Shown here one piece after another: positions 45,337-53,016 of a stretch of 64,000 bases of DNA (position 1 is the stretch's first letter; each line of letters begins with the position of its first letter). The DNA is taken from the NCBI GenBank assembly GCA_964417875.1, contig CAYQJU010000001.1, positions 1 through 64,000 on the forward strand, read 5' to 3'. The notes beneath the pieces are model-generated. The model had not been told where the DNA came from, ran no database searches, and worked only from the letters and a program-made list of their open reading frames with translations. Source of the stretch: ZC4RG30 sp964417875 (GTDB lineage Bacteria > Pseudomonadota > Gammaproteobacteria > Steroidobacterales > Steroidobacteraceae). Made by a program: the position numbers and the translations under genes.

Positions 45337-46503
45337 ATGAAACAGAAGACCCGCCTGGTCCATCCGCCGCAGCTGACGGTGCCCCCCGAGAACCAGCCGC
45401 TGGTGGCGCCGCTTTACCAGAGCGTCAAGTTCGAGCATGGCAGCGTCGCCGAAACGCTGGCGGCACTGCGCGGCGACAAGGACGGCTACTTCTATTCCCG
45501 CTCGGCGAACCCCACCACGCGCCTGCTCGAGCGCACGCTCGCCGGCCTGCAGGGCCGTGACGATGCCATCGTCTGCGCATCCGGTGTCGGCGCCATCGCG
45601 CAGACGCTGCTGGCGCTGCTGCGCAGTGGCGATCACGTGCTGTGCTTCGTCGAGACCTATGCGCCGACGCGCTCGCTGATCCGCCGCCAGCTGGCGCGTT
45701 TCGGTGTGCGCCACACCATGCTGTCGATCGAGGATGATGCCGGCATCGAACGCGTGCTGGCCGAGACGGCGACGAAGCTGGTGATCTTCGAGAGCCCCAC
45801 CAACCCGGTGAACCGCATTGCCGACATCGCGCACATCACACGCCAGGCGCGCGCCCACGGCGCGATCAGCGTGCTCGACAACACGCTGGCCGGCCTGCAC
45901 CAGCATGGCGACACCGACGTCGACCTGTTCCTGCACAGCCTCACCAAATATGCCTCCGGCCATGGCGATGTGATGGGCGGGGCCGTGATCGGTTCCAGCG
46001 AGCTGATCGCGCAGCTGCGGCCGGAGTTCACGCACCTGGGCGGCACGCTCGATCCGCATGCGGCCTGGCTGATCCAGCGCGGGCTGAAGACCTACCAGCT
46101 GCGCTACGAGGCGCAATGCGCCACGGCGCTGGAAGTGGCGCGCTTCCTCGAGGCGCATCCGAAGGTGGAACAGGTGCACTACTCCGGGCTGCCCGGCCAT
46201 CCCAGGCATGAACTGGCGGCGCGGCAGATGCAGCACTTCGGCACGGTGGTCAGCTTCGACCTGCGGGCAGGGCGCGCGGCCGGCGACCGCTTTGCCGACG
46301 CGCTGCAGCTGTTCTCGATCGCGGCCAGCATGGGATCACCGGAGTCGCTGGTGATTCCGCCGGGCCTGATGGGCCCGCACGACCTGCCGCCGGAACTGTC
46401 GGCCCTGTCGGGCCTTGCACCCGGCACCATCCGCCTGTCGATGGGACTGGAAGACCCGGCCGACCTGATCGCCGATCTCGCCCAGGCCGCCGACCGCATC
46501 TGA
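45337..46503 (+). CDS. Cys/Met metabolism PLP enzyme (cystathionine/methionine lyase or gamma-synthase type)
   Basis: A 388-residue enzyme of the trans-sulfuration family. Lys204 (SLTKYASGHGDVMGG) is the PLP lysine. The YSRSANPTTRLLERTLAGLQG and SGVGAIAQTLLALLRSGDHVL blocks are standard. The C-terminal SLGGPESL-like region reads SMGSPESLVIPPG. Members include cystathionine gamma-synthase, cystathionine lyases and methionine gamma-lyase; residues alone do not decide. Pairing with a YbdL-like aminotransferase suggests methionine or cysteine use. Confidence 0.88.
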   Translation: MKQKTRLVHPPQLTVPPENQPLVAPLYQSVKFEHGSVAETLAALRGDKDGYFYSRSANPTTRLLERTLAGLQGRDDAIVCASGVGAIAQTLLALLRSGDHVLCFVETYAPTRSLIRRQLARFGVRHTMLSIEDDAGIERVLAETATKLVIFESPTNPVNRIADIAHITRQARAHGAISVLDNTLAGLHQHGDTDVDLFLHSLTKYASGHGDVMGGAVIGSSELIAQLRPEFTHLGGTLDPHAAWLIQRGLKTYQLRYEAQCATALEVARFLEAHPKVEQVHYSGLPGHPRHELAARQMQHFGTVVSFDLRAGRAAGDRFADALQLFSIAASMGSPESLVIPPGLMGPHDLPPELSALSGLAPGTIRLSMGLEDPADLIADLAQAADRI

Positions 46504-46588
46504 GGAACGCGGCAGCCGTCGCGCGCCAGCGCGGATGTTCTGTGCGCCACGACCGGAAAACCGCCGCGGGCCTGATGACAATGGCGAC

Positions 46589-47341
46589 ATGTCCAATGTC
46601 GTCAATCTGCGACCGGCCGGTCGCCCGGATCCCTTTGCGCCCGTCCCGGCGCGTCTGCTTGCGGCGCTGGAAGCGGAGCTGGCGCGCTGCCCGCCGAAGC
46701 CGCCGGGCATCACGGCCTGCGTGGCCTGGCTGCAGGAGCCTGCTGCTGCACTGAGTGAATGGCGCATGGCCGTCCGCGCACTGGAACAGCTGCGTGATGG
46801 CCTGTTCGCGGCCCGCGGCCGGGAGGCAGAGATGGCGCTGCTGTGGCGCGAAGCGCTGGCGACGGCCTGCTATGCACGCGTCATCGCTTGCCGGATGTCA
46901 TTTGACTCACCGCTGCTCACCGGTGCCGGGCTGCTGCATCGGGTCGGCGAGATCGCCGCGCTGCGTGCGCTGGCACTGGCCGAAGCGGGTTCGGGCCAGC
47001 GACTGGTCGGCCCGGTAATGCAGCAGATCATGGAAGCGCGCACCGACGAGCTGGTGTCGCGCGTGACGCGCAGCTGGGGACTGCCCAGCAGCGAACTGCG
47101 CCTGACGCTGCTGCGCTGGCGCGATGAGCAGGAAAGCCTGCAGCGGCCGCAGGCGGTGACATTGCTGATGATGGCGCAGGCGCTGGCTACGGAGCTGGTG
47201 CATGCGGCGACCTGCACGCCGGGGCTGGTGGAGGTGGCGCAGCAGTCGCTGGGGTTGCCGGTGGATCTGGTGGCGGAGTCGCGCGCGCAGACCGCCGGCA
47301 TTGGCAGGCTGCTGGAACAGCTCTCGCCCGCGCAGGGCTGA
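46589..47341 (+). CDS. HDOD-like domain protein near motB
   Basis: A 250-residue soluble helical protein. The block LLWREALATACYARVIAC...TGAGLLHRVGEIAALRAL, then WGLPSSELRLTLLRWRDEQ and LLMMAQALATELVHA, follows the pattern of HDOD domains, which look like HD phosphohydrolases but lack the metal-binding His-Asp. Here LLHRVGE replaces the LLHDIGK of active or near-active relatives. HDOD proteins act in signalling, often with chemotaxis and flagella. It stands alone between the metabolic genes and the convergent motB, so a motility role is only suggested. The ATG at 46589 is chosen because homology starts just after it. Confidence 0.55.
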   Translation: MSNVVNLRPAGRPDPFAPVPARLLAALEAELARCPPKPPGITACVAWLQEPAAALSEWRMAVRALEQLRDGLFAARGREAEMALLWREALATACYARVIACRMSFDSPLLTGAGLLHRVGEIAALRALALAEAGSGQRLVGPVMQQIMEARTDELVSRVTRSWGLPSSELRLTLLRWRDEQESLQRPQAVTLLMMAQALATELVHAATCTPGLVEVAQQSLGLPVDLVAESRAQTAGIGRLLEQLSPAQG

Positions 47342-47403
47342 GATTTCATCCGGATCACGTGCGTGCGGCTGCGATCGCGGCGGCCGGATGCCCTGCTGTC
47401 GTT

Positions 47404-48585
47404 TCAGGGCGTGCTGGCGGAGATGGCCAAGCCCGCGGCAGCCAGCGCCGCTTCGGCCGCCGCTGCGGCACGGCGCGTCTTTTCCGCGGGTGTCCCCGTG
47501 GTGATCGTATCGGCGGTGATGTGGGCCGTGGCGGCCTGCGCGGCATCTGCCGCGGCACCGGAAGCAGCCGCCTGCGCTGGCTGCCCGTTGGCAACCCCGG
47601 CCACCTCCGCCGCATCGGGCACGGCAGCACTCCCCCCGGGTCCATCGCTGTGCATCGCCGTGGATTCGATCTGCCGCCGCGCCGCCTCCACATCCGGCGC
47701 ATCCGATGACAGCGCACGCGCCTCCGCGCTCTTGGTCATCACGATGATGCTGATGCGGCGATTGATCGGATTGTGCGGATTGTCCCGGTCGAACAGCACC
47801 GAGGAGGCAAGGCCGACGACCCGCGCGACCTTCTCCGCGGCCAGTCCGCCGGCCTGCAGTTCGCGTCGCGCGGCATTCGCACGGTCGGCCGACAGGTCCC
47901 AGTTGGTATAGCCGCGCGTGCCCACATAGGCCTTGGCGTCGGTATGCCCGCTGAGGCTGATGCGGTTCGGCACGGTGTTCAGGTAGTGCGCCAGTTCGCG
48001 CAGGATGCGCGAGGTGTAGTCCTTCAGCCGCGTGCCGCCCAGGTCGAACATCGGGCGGTTCTGCTTGTCCACGATCTGGATGCGCAGGCCCTCGGGCGTG
48101 ATGTCCAGCAGCAGCTGGTCCTTGAAGGGCTCCAGCGCCTGGCTCTTCTCGATGGCCTCGCGCAGCTCTTCCATCAGCGACTCGAGCTGGCGGCGTTCGC
48201 CCTCGTCGGCGATCTGCCGGGCCAGCTCCTCGCTGATGTCGGGCACCGGTTCGCCCAGCCCTTCGGCATTGCGTTCCATGGCGCGGGGCGCATCGAGCCC
48301 ACCGCCCAGGTCGATGGGACTGGTGCTGGCGCCGCCCGGTCCCTGCTGTCCCGGCGCGGCCTTCACGCTCTGGCCCGGTTCCATGCTGGGGTTCTTGAAG
48401 TATTCGAAGATGGCGGCGCGCTGTTCCTTCGAAACCGACGTGACCAGCCACATCACGAGGAAGAAGGCCATCAATGCGGTGACGAAGTCCGCATAGGCCA
48501 CCTTCCAGGCACCACCGTGATGTCCGCCGGCGTTGCCGCGCCGGCGCTTGACGATGATGATCGGGCGCTTCTTCTCCTCCGCCAC
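47404..48585 (-). CDS. motB: Flagellar motor stator protein MotB
   Basis: A 393-residue stator protein. Residues 27-50 form the single membrane helix with the essential proton-binding Asp33 (AYADFVTALMAFFLVMWLV). The OmpA-like peptidoglycan-binding domain follows at about 160-290 (ISLSGHTDAKAYVGTRGYTNWDLSADRANAARREL). An Ala-rich tail of about 80 residues after the domain is unusual in length and low complexity. The start is GTG at 48585, 6 bases after the motA stop. MotB anchors the stator to the cell wall and forms the proton channel with MotA. Confidence 0.95.
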   Translation of the reverse strand: MAEEKKRPIIIVKRRRGNAGGHHGGAWKVAYADFVTALMAFFLVMWLVTSVSKEQRAAIFEYFKNPSMEPGQSVKAAPGQQGPGGASTSPIDLGGGLDAPRAMERNAEGLGEPVPDISEELARQIADEGERRQLESLMEELREAIEKSQALEPFKDQLLLDITPEGLRIQIVDKQNRPMFDLGGTRLKDYTSRILRELAHYLNTVPNRISLSGHTDAKAYVGTRGYTNWDLSADRANAARRELQAGGLAAEKVARVVGLASSVLFDRDNPHNPINRRISIIVMTKSAEARALSSDAPDVEAARRQIESTAMHSDGPGGSAAVPDAAEVAGVANGQPAQAAASGAAADAAQAATAHITADTITTGTPAEKTRRAAAAAEAALAAAGLAISASTP

Positions 48586-48591
48586 GAAATG

Positions 48592-49461
48592 TCAGCCCGC
48601 CGCCGGCTTCTTGCCGCGCAGTTCCTGTTCCAGGTCATGGAAGTTCGGGCGCACGCCACTGAACAGCAACTTGCGGGCGAACTCCACCGCCACGGGCGGC
48701 GGATAGCCACGCAGGCTGGCCACCAGCGCCATCTTCACCACCTCGAAGGCCTTGGCTTCCTCATGCGCGCGATGTTCCATCGCCGCGGCGATCGGGCCGA
48801 CAAAACCATATGCCACGAGGATGCCGAGGAAGGTTCCCACCAGTGCGGCGCCGACGCGATGGCCGATCTCGGTGGTGCTTGCGCCATCGATGGCAGCCAT
48901 GGTGCTGACGATGCCCATCACCGCGGCGACGATGCCGAAGCCCGGCAGTGCATCGGCCACCTTCTGCACCGCATGGGCCGGCTCGGCGGCTTCCTTGTGG
49001 TGCGTCTCGAGTTCGTATTCGAGCAGGCTTTCCAGCTCGTGCGGATCGAGGTTGCCGCCGGATATCAGCCGCAGGCAGTCGGTGATGAACTCCATCATGT
49101 GATGGTCGGCCATCACGCCCGGATACTTCTTGAAGATGTCGCTCTTCTCGGGATTCTCGATGTGTCGTTCGATGGCCAGCACGCCGTCGCGGCGCGCCAT
49201 CATCAGGATGTCGTACACCAGCTTCAGCAGTTCGATGTATTCATCACGGCCGTAGCGTGCGCCCTTCAGCAGCCCGACGGCGCCGGCAAACGCGGCCTTC
49301 ACCACCTTCAGCGGATTGCTGATCAGGAAGGCCCCCAGCGCACCGCCGACGATGATCAGCACCTCGAAGGGGTGCCACAGCAGCAGCAGGCTGCTGCCGC
49401 TTGCCATGAATCCGCCCAGCACGCAGCCGAGTACAACCAGTGTTCCGATGATTGCGATCAT
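48592..49461 (-). CDS. motA: Flagellar motor stator protein MotA
   Basis: A 289-residue protein with four membrane helices, two at the N-terminus (about 3-22 and 30-50) and two at about 170-190 and 205-228. The large cytoplasmic loop and the GIVAAVMGIVSTMAAID and GTFLGILVAYGFVGPIAAAME motifs are typical. It is the proton-driven torque unit with MotB. The ribosome site GAGG precedes the ATG at 49461. A sigma28 promoter lies about 37 bases upstream, placing motAB in the late flagellar class. Confidence 0.96.
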   Translation of the reverse strand: MIAIIGTLVVLGCVLGGFMASGSSLLLLWHPFEVLIIVGGALGAFLISNPLKVVKAAFAGAVGLLKGARYGRDEYIELLKLVYDILMMARRDGVLAIERHIENPEKSDIFKKYPGVMADHHMMEFITDCLRLISGGNLDPHELESLLEYELETHHKEAAEPAHAVQKVADALPGFGIVAAVMGIVSTMAAIDGASTTEIGHRVGAALVGTFLGILVAYGFVGPIAAAMEHRAHEEAKAFEVVKMALVASLRGYPPPVAVEFARKLLFSGVRPNFHDLEQELRGKKPAAG

Positions 49462-49497
49462 CTTTCCTCAGCGCCGTGCAGATACATACATGGTTGA

Positions 49498-49524
49498 TTA
49501 TCGGCAGCCGCCCGCATGCTCTTA
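49498..49524 (-). promoter_or_regulatory. Sigma28 (FliA) promoter of motAB
   Basis: On the minus strand, TAAG (49524-49521), 15 bases, and a perfect GCCGATAA (49505-49498) match the sigma28 pattern TAAA-N15-GCCGATAA. The expected start, about 49491, leaves a 30-base leader with the motA ribosome site. Confidence 0.8.
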
Positions 49525-49570
49525 AGGAAGAGCGTCACGGTTGGGAATGCGCGGGAGAATGTTTTCTGGT

Positions 49571-50068
49571 CTAGGCGCTGACCGAAACCAGACGCCCGGC
49601 AGGGGGCGTCGTGGTCCGCGCAGCACCAGGCTCATAGGTGCGCGCGTTGTTGCCCGACGCCATCATGTCGAGCATGCCGGTGATGCGCGTGAGTCGCGCA
49701 GTCACCAGCGCGCCATTGCGCTCGTTCTGTGCACGGCAGCTCTCGGCGAGCTTCGTGCAGGTGGACTGTGCAGCAGCCAGCGAACCGGTGGGATCGCACC
49801 AGCGCAACAGCGCCGCGATGCCGCTGCGGTCCGCACTCTGGCCGAGCATGCGGCACAGGTCGCGCCGCGTGTCATCGAGTTTCAGCAGTTTCGCCACGGT
49901 GGCCTGGCGCGCATTGCCGGCGCGCTCGAGGCTGTCGACATCATTGCCGGCCAGGAACTCATGTTCGCGGCGCAGCTGCTGTTCCAGTTCGGCCAGCAGC
50001 ATGTTCTCGCCATCGAGCAGGCTTGCGAACTGCGCGCGGCACGCCTCCTGGTCCATGCCCGGCATCAC
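49571..50068 (-). CDS. flgN: FlgN-like flagellar chaperone for FlgK and FlgL
   Basis: A 165-residue helical protein with the FlgN pattern: a first long helix (FASLLDGENMLLAELEQQLRREHEFLAG), the NARQATVAKLLKL stretch and a third helix. FlgN binds hook-filament junction proteins FlgK and FlgL before export. It overlaps the flgM stop by ATGA, the normal flgMN order. It ends in a disordered Ala/Thr/Pro-rich tail. Confidence 0.82.
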   Translation of the reverse strand: MMPGMDQEACRAQFASLLDGENMLLAELEQQLRREHEFLAGNDVDSLERAGNARQATVAKLLKLDDTRRDLCRMLGQSADRSGIAALLRWCDPTGSLAAAQSTCTKLAESCRAQNERNGALVTARLTRITGMLDMMASGNNARTYEPGAARTTTPPAGRLVSVSA

Positions 50069-50418
50069 TTGAGCGGCGAGTCGAAGGGAAGGGCGCGTGC
50101 CAGGTCGCTCTCCAGACGCAGCATGCGGTCGGCGATGCGCTGCGGATCGATCTCGTAGCTGCCATCCTGCAGGCGCTGCTTGACGGCTGCGACCCGCAGT
50201 TCATCCACGGCCGGTGATGCGCGCAGCGACTCCTCGATGGCCGACAGGTTGCGCGCCGCATGGGTCAGGCGCACGTCCGCACCGCCCGAAGCCTGCTCGC
50301 CGCCCGGTGTCGATGCGCCGGTCGCAGGCCGGACGCCCGAAGCCGGCGCCACGCGCGCGGTCCGCGGTTCCACTGCATTGATCTTGTTCGGCACGAAACT
50401 CTCTCCCGGCACTTTCAT
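50065..50418 (-). CDS. flgM: Anti-sigma28 factor FlgM
   Basis: A 117-residue protein. The C-terminal half has the FlgM pattern (RVAAVKQRLQDGSYEIDPQRIADRMLRLESDLA), which wraps sigma28; the N-terminal half is low complexity, as expected for an exported unfolded protein. It blocks FliA until the hook is finished and FlgM is secreted. It has its own sigma28 promoter, so its level rises with FliA activity (negative feedback). It is the first gene of flgMN. Confidence 0.92.
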   Translation of the reverse strand: MKVPGESFVPNKINAVEPRTARVAPASGVRPATGASTPGGEQASGGADVRLTHAARNLSAIEESLRASPAVDELRVAAVKQRLQDGSYEIDPQRIADRMLRLESDLARALPFDSPLK

Positions 50419-50437
50419 GGCGTTCCCTTCAGGACTG

Positions 50438-50464
50438 GTATCGGCCGCCGTGCGGCGAACTTTA
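50438..50464 (-). promoter_or_regulatory. Sigma28 (FliA) promoter of flgMN
   Basis: On the minus strand TAAAGTTC (50464-50457), 11 bases, and GCCGATAC (50445-50438) match the extended sigma28 consensus TAAAGTTT-N11-GCCGATAA at 14 of 16 positions. The start at about 50431 leaves a short leader holding AAGGGAA. Confidence 0.85.
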
Positions 50465-50531
50465 GGCTTGTTTCAGCATGGGAAGGCAGTGCGGGAGCTG
50501 CCCCGGAATATGTTGCGTGGCTGGCCATGGG

Positions 50532-51245
50532 CTACAGGCTGACCCGCACCTGGTCGCGGGACTCCACCTGGCCCTCGACGATCTTGCGCGAGGTGAGGTT
50601 CAGCACGCGCACCCGGCCGGTGGGCCCGGCGTCCTGGATCGCTTCGCCCTGGGCCCGCACTTCCAGGCCGCCAATGCTGGCCACCAGCGTCACGCGCTGT
50701 CCGCGCCGCACCAGGATGTCGGCGGCAAGCAGGTCGCTGGTCAGCGGCGTGCCGGCCGGAACCGGCCGCTTCAGGTGCCGCCCGTCCAGCTGTCTGATGT
50801 CGTCGATATAAGAGGAGGAAAGTCCCGGCACGCGCACCGTGCGAAGTTCCACGTCCGCACTGCCGACCTTGGCATTGCGGGCCAGCGAGCGCTGCAGCAC
50901 CAGCACGGGCAGTTCGGTCTCGACGCGCACCGGCACATACACCGTCCAGCGTGGACTCTCGCAGCTGACGCCCACGGCAATCCGCGCCGACAGCGTGGTG
51001 GTGGAAGGCGGCAGCTGCGCTGCGGGTCGCTGCGAACAGCGGGGCAGGCGCAGCCGCGGGTCCATGGCGTCGGCGCTGGCATGCACTTGCCCTGTGCCCT
51101 CGGGCACCTGCGCCACGACGAAGGCCTCGGCCACCTGGCGCAGCTCATCGAGTGGATGCGGAGGCGGTGTCTGCGCATGGACCGTGCCCGCCGCGCACAG
51201 CGGCAGCGTCAGGATCCAGACGATGCGGGACTTGAATCGCAACAT
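50532..51245 (-). CDS. flgA: Flagellar P-ring assembly chaperone FlgA
   Basis: A 237-residue periplasmic protein with a signal peptide (MLRFKSRIVW then a hydrophobic run to VHAQ, about residue 25). The C-terminal SAF-like domain (SLARNAKVGSADVELRTVRVPG...RRGQRVTLVA) is standard for FlgA, which helps FlgI form the P ring. The ATG at 51245 gives the full signal peptide and no later start would keep it. The sigma54 promoter upstream ends so close that the leader would be only about two bases. The gene is divergent from flgB, as in many gammaproteobacteria. Confidence 0.92.
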   Translation of the reverse strand: MLRFKSRIVWILTLPLCAAGTVHAQTPPPHPLDELRQVAEAFVVAQVPEGTGQVHASADAMDPRLRLPRCSQRPAAQLPPSTTTLSARIAVGVSCESPRWTVYVPVRVETELPVLVLQRSLARNAKVGSADVELRTVRVPGLSSSYIDDIRQLDGRHLKRPVPAGTPLTSDLLAADILVRRGQRVTLVASIGGLEVRAQGEAIQDAGPTGRVRVLNLTSRKIVEGQVESRDQVRVSL

Positions 51246-51257
51246 GCCGAAGAGGGA

Positions 51258-51273
51258 AGCAAGTGCCGTGCCA
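51258..51273 (-). promoter_or_regulatory. Sigma54 (RpoN) promoter facing flgA
   Basis: On the minus strand TGGCACG (51273-51267), 4 bases, TTGCT (51262-51258): a perfect match to the core TGGCACG-N4-TTGCW. The predicted start is about 51247, just before the flgA ATG at 51245. Confidence 0.85.
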
Positions 51274-51443
51274 CATGCCCGGCTAAAGATCGCAGCGCCC
51301 AATGCCGATATAGAAGATGCCGATGCCCGGCAACGGGTGATTGCCGCCGCCGCGGCACGCGGCTGCCGCCGCGCTGTGATGCGCATCACGACCGGCAACC
51401 ACCATGACCCGCGCTGTGCCTGGGTCAGGGTCATTTCTCCCAT

Positions 51444-51460
51444 CTGGCACGCCAGTTGCT
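51444..51460 (+). promoter_or_regulatory. Sigma54 (RpoN) promoter of the flgB operon
   Basis: C-TGGCACG (51444-51451), 4 bases, TTGCT (51456-51460): a perfect match to YTGGCACG-N4-TTGCW with correct 24/12 spacing. The predicted start is about 51471, which puts the GTG at 51498 within reach and rules out the ATG at 51456 that lies inside the promoter. The 170 bases between the two sigma54 promoters should hold sites for an FlrC/FleR- or FleQ-type enhancer binder. Confidence 0.92.
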
Positions 51461-51497
51461 CTGTACCCCGGCAGGACGGGTTTTTGACGGAGCACTC

Positions 51498-51920
51498 GTG
51501 GCCTTGAACCTCGACACGTACCTGGGCGTGCATTCCCAGGCGCTGAAGTTGCGCGAGCAGCGCACGGAGCTGCTCGCCCGCAATCTGGCCAATGCCGATA
51601 CGCCGGGCTACAAGGCGCAGGACCTGGATTTTCGCGCCGCGCTGGCCGCCAGCACTGCGGGCAGTGCCACGCCTGGCGTGCTGCAGGCCACGCAGCCGGG
51701 GCATATCGGAGCCACCGGCGACGCGGGTGGCCTCGAGCCGGGGTCCACCGCCGCATTCATGAAGTACCGCACGCCACTCGCGCCCTCGCTGGACGGCAAC
51801 ACGGTCGATGCACAGCTGGAGCAGGCTGCGTTCGCCGACAACGCCGTGCGCTACCAGGCGACGCTGCAGTTCCTTTCCTCGAAGTTCCGGTCGCTGATGA
51901 CCGCCATCACCGGCCAGTAA
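51498..51920 (+). CDS. flgB: Flagellar proximal rod protein FlgB
   Basis: A 140-residue rod protein with the rod/hook family N-terminal motif ARNLANADTPGYKAQDLDF (about 28-46) and the C-terminal helix ending the fold. The GTG at 51498 is chosen: GGAG lies 5 bases upstream, and the next upstream in-frame start overlaps the sigma54 promoter. It is the first gene of the flgBCDEFGHIJ operon. Confidence 0.94.
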   Translation: MALNLDTYLGVHSQALKLREQRTELLARNLANADTPGYKAQDLDFRAALAASTAGSATPGVLQATQPGHIGATGDAGGLEPGSTAAFMKYRTPLAPSLDGNTVDAQLEQAAFADNAVRYQATLQFLSSKFRSLMTAITGQ

Positions 51921-51930
51921 AGGGAGAGTC

Positions 51931-52353
51931 ATGTCTTCGTTCAAGATTTTCGAGATTGCAGGTTCGGGCATGGCGGCGCAGTCCGTGCGGCTGAACACCG
52001 TGGCCAGCAACCTTGCCAATGCCGACAGTGTCAGCGGCAGCGCAGAGACCGCCTATCGCGCGCGCCATCCGGTGTTCGAGGCCGTGCGCGCAGAGACGCG
52101 TGCCGGACAGGCGGGCGCCGGCGATGCCGCAGTGCGCATCCGCGAGATCGTCGAGGACGCGCGCGCGCCGGAGATGCGCTATGAGCCGGGCAACCCGCTC
52201 GCCAACGCCGAAGGGTATGTATTTGCGCCGAACGTGAACGTGGTGGAGGAGATGGTGAACATGATCTCCGCCTCGCGCGCCTACCAGAACAATGTGGAAG
52301 TCATGAACACGTCGAAGGAGCTGATGCTCGCGACGCTGAGGATGGGCCAGTAA
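51931..52353 (+). CDS. flgC: Flagellar proximal rod protein FlgC
   Basis: A 140-residue rod protein. The N-terminal IAGSGMAAQSVRLNTVASNLANADS and the C-terminal NVNVVEEMVNMISASRAYQNNVEVMNTSKELM motifs are diagnostic. Ribosome site AAGGGAG precedes the ATG. Its stop overlaps the flgD start as TAATG. Confidence 0.96.
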   Translation: MSSFKIFEIAGSGMAAQSVRLNTVASNLANADSVSGSAETAYRARHPVFEAVRAETRAGQAGAGDAAVRIREIVEDARAPEMRYEPGNPLANAEGYVFAPNVNVVEEMVNMISASRAYQNNVEVMNTSKELMLATLRMGQ

Positions 52354-53006
52354 TGAGCATCGACGCCATCACCGGCAGCAGCAGCGCCGCGACCGCAGCA
52401 GCCAAGGCGAAGGACCAGCTCGGCCAGGACCAGTTCCTGCAGCTGATGGTCGCCCAGCTGAAACACCAGGATCCGACCAGCCCGATGGATCCGGCGGACT
52501 TCCTCGGCCAGCTGGCGCAGTTCGGCACCGTGACCGGCATCCAGGGCATGCAGGGCTCGATCTCGGCGCTGTCGGAGTCGCTGCGTTCCGCGCAGGTGCT
52601 CAATGGCACCAACCTTGTGGGCCGCGACATCCTGGTCGATTCGGACACTGCTTTCCTGGCCGACAGTGGGTCGCTCTATGGCACCACGGAAATCCCCACG
52701 GGCACGCGCAGTGCGAACCTCGTGATCACCGATTCCGCCGGCCAGCAGGTGCGCAGGATCGCGCTGTCGCCGGCTGAGGGCGAGGTGGTCTTTGAATGGG
52801 ACGGCACGCTGGAGAACGGCGAGCGCGCGACCACCGGTGAATACACCGTCAGCGTGGTGGCCGACGTGGCCGGTTCCAGTGAACAGCTTTCCACGCAGCT
52901 TCTGGCGCGGGTCGGCAGCGTCAGCATCGACCCGAAGAGCAACGGCCTCACCCTCAACACCGACCTCGGACCCATTGCACTCGGCGATGTTCGCCAAGTG
53001 ATGTAA
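52353..53006 (+). CDS. flgD: Flagellar hook-capping protein FlgD
   Basis: A 217-residue scaffold for hook growth. The N-terminal export and capping part has GQDQFLQLMVAQLKHQDPTSPMDPADFLGQLAQFGTV (about 27-62), the FlgD signature; a FlgD Ig-like/Tudor-like domain follows (VFEWDGTLENGERATTGEYTV). It is discarded after hook completion. It is coupled to flgC by overlap. Confidence 0.95.
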   Translation: MSIDAITGSSSAATAAAKAKDQLGQDQFLQLMVAQLKHQDPTSPMDPADFLGQLAQFGTVTGIQGMQGSISALSESLRSAQVLNGTNLVGRDILVDSDTAFLADSGSLYGTTEIPTGTRSANLVITDSAGQQVRRIALSPAEGEVVFEWDGTLENGERATTGEYTVSVVADVAGSSEQLSTQLLARVGSVSIDPKSNGLTLNTDLGPIALGDVRQVM

Positions 53007-53016
53007 GGAGACTCGC

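Noticed and set aside
51456..51497. ATG at 51456 as the flgB start
   Set aside because: It lies inside the -12 element of the sigma54 promoter and upstream of the predicted transcript start.
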